Source: an uncultured Selenomonas sp.
Lineage (GTDB): Bacteria > Bacillota > Negativicutes > Selenomonadales > Selenomonadaceae
DNA length: 5,406 nucleotides
Direction of reading: 5' to 3'
Assembly (NCBI GenBank): GCA_947097535.1
Contig: CAMURM010000138.1
Coordinates: forward strand, 1 to 5,406
The translations under genes and the position numbers were made by a program. Positions 4,619 to 5,406 of this stretch are shown piece by piece. Position 1 is the first letter of the stretch. Each line of letters opens with the position of its first letter. Below the pieces are notes generated by a model. It ran no database searches, had not been told where the DNA came from, and was given only the letters and a program-made list of their open reading frames with translations.

Positions 4619-5406
4619 TCAATGGTGGAAGAGACGGATATGCGTCATTGCCATGACCATATCGTACTTGTCCGCTGTTTCGATGACATTGTCGTCGCGG
4701 ATGGAGCCGCCGCTTTGGGCGACGTAGGAGACGCCGCTCTTGTGGGCGCGCTCGATGTTGTCGCCGAAGGGGAAGAAGGCGTCGGAGCCGAGTGAAACGC
4801 CCGTTGCCGTCTTGAGCCAGGCGGCTTTTTCTTCCGGCAGGAAAATAGCGGGCTTCTCGGTGAAGAGACGCTTCCATTCGTCGGTGCCGAGGAGATCCAT
4901 ATATTCATCGGAGAGGTAGACGTCGATGGCGTTGTCGCGGTCGGGACGACGCACGTCGCTCTTGAAGGGGAGCGAGAGAACCTGCGGGCTTTGGCGCAGA
5001 TACCAGATATCCGCCTTGTTGCCCGCGAGGCGCGTGCAGTGGACGCGCGACTGTTGTCCGGCACCGATGCCGATCGCCTGACCGTCTTTGGCATAGCAGA
5101 CGGAATTGGATTGGGTGTACTTCAAGGTGATGAGGGAGAGCAGGAGGTCACGCCTGGCACCTGCGGGAAGGTCCTTGTTCTTCGTGACGACATCCTTGAG
5201 GCAGTCCTCCGTGATGGCGACGTCGTTGCGCTTTTGCTCGAAGGTCACGCCGAAGACGGTCTTCGTTTCCTTTTCAGCCGGGCGGTAAGCAGGATCCATC
5301 TGGATGACGAGATAGCTGCCCTTGCGCTTCGTCTTGAGGATTTCGAGCGCCGCTTCGGAATAGGCGGGCGCGATGATGCCGTCGGAGACTTCGCGCTGCA
5401 GGAAGG
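4619..5406 (-). CDS. purH: Phosphoribosylaminoimidazolecarboxamide (AICAR) formyltransferase, C-terminal part (N-terminus beyond the window)
   Basis: AICAR transformylase moves a formyl group from 10-formyl-tetrahydrofolate to AICAR, giving FAICAR, the penultimate step to IMP. The frame stays open to the right edge, giving about 261 residues; an internal Met at 5299 is not the start. The edge sequence begins FLQREVSDGIIAPAY, matching the family's EVSDGIIAPGY. Further blocks are VVTKNKDLP, KYTQSNSVCYAKDGQ, IGIGAGQQSRVHCTRLAG, SDAFFPFGDN and the terminal RLFHH. These match the animal ATIC transformylase domain more closely than the usual bacterial PurH (for example NSVCYAK where many bacteria have SNAIV-like residues). 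The catalytic Lys-His pair lies further toward the N-terminus and is not visible. Bacterial members of this type are often stand-alone transformylases lacking the IMP cyclohydrolase domain, but whether that domain is present here cannot be seen. The gene converges on the secreted-protein gene and shares its terminator. Confidence 0.93.
   Translation of the reverse strand, partial: FLQREVSDGIIAPAYSEAALEILKTKRKGSYLVIQMDPAYRPAEKETKTVFGVTFEQKRNDVAITEDCLKDVVTKNKDLPAGARRDLLLSLITLKYTQSNSVCYAKDGQAIGIGAGQQSRVHCTRLAGNKADIWYLRQSPQVLSLPFKSDVRRPDRDNAIDVYLSDEYMDLLGTDEWKRLFTEKPAIFLPEEKAAWLKTATGVSLGSDAFFPFGDNIERAHKSGVSYVAQSGGSIRDDNVIETADKYDMVMAMTHIRLFHH

Noticed and set aside
4545..4727. Small plus-strand open frame starting beside the DnaA boxes
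   Set aside because: It reads through the intrinsic terminator and into the purH gene on the opposite strand; no Shine-Dalgarno or recognisable product.

Overview
The window looks like a chromosomal segment from a GC-rich, diderm member of the Firmicutes, most likely Negativicutes and Selenomonas-like. This placement is inferred from four things: the gene content, the coding style (GC-rich third positions, TTG/GTG starts, purine-rich Shine-Dalgarno sequences), a Sec-exported Lys/Glu/Ala-rich envelope protein, and a eukaryote-like AICAR transformylase. No 16S or other decisive marker is present, so the genus is not settled.

Layout. Positions 2-3179 hold three tightly packed plus-strand genes: the 3' end of mnmE, complete mnmG and complete rsmG. 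This is the classic 'gid' cluster, found close to the replication origin in many bacteria. MnmE and MnmG together make the cmnm5/nm5 modification of the wobble uridine in certain tRNAs, and RsmG methylates 16S rRNA at the 530 loop. The junctions are coupled: the mnmG Shine-Dalgarno overlaps the mnmE stop codon, and mnmG and rsmG overlap by ATGA. A short AT-rich leader (3180-3247) precedes a plus-strand gene (3248-4435) for a secreted protein. It has a signal peptide, a long charged helical stalk, a repeat-bearing linker and a C-terminal globular domain, and its function is unknown.

Positions 4436-4618 are an AT-rich gap between convergent genes. It holds two perfect and one near-perfect DnaA boxes, a perfect 9-bp inverted repeat around two of them, and a bidirectional intrinsic terminator. 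Neither neighbouring gene starts there, so the boxes do not look like a promoter element. They suggest an origin-associated or DnaA-titrating site. From 4619 to the right edge a minus-strand gene encodes the C-terminal part of AICAR transformylase (purine synthesis), of a type closely resembling the animal ATIC domain.

The least explained signals are the DnaA-box cluster and an over-represented motif, GGTATC (often GAATGGTATC). The motif recurs across unrelated genes, and every Asn-Gly-Ile found is encoded as AAT GGT ATC although the genes otherwise usually prefer AAC and GGC. I saw no tRNA, rRNA, CRISPR array, insertion sequence or prophage gene. No gene-free stretch exceeds 300 bases.
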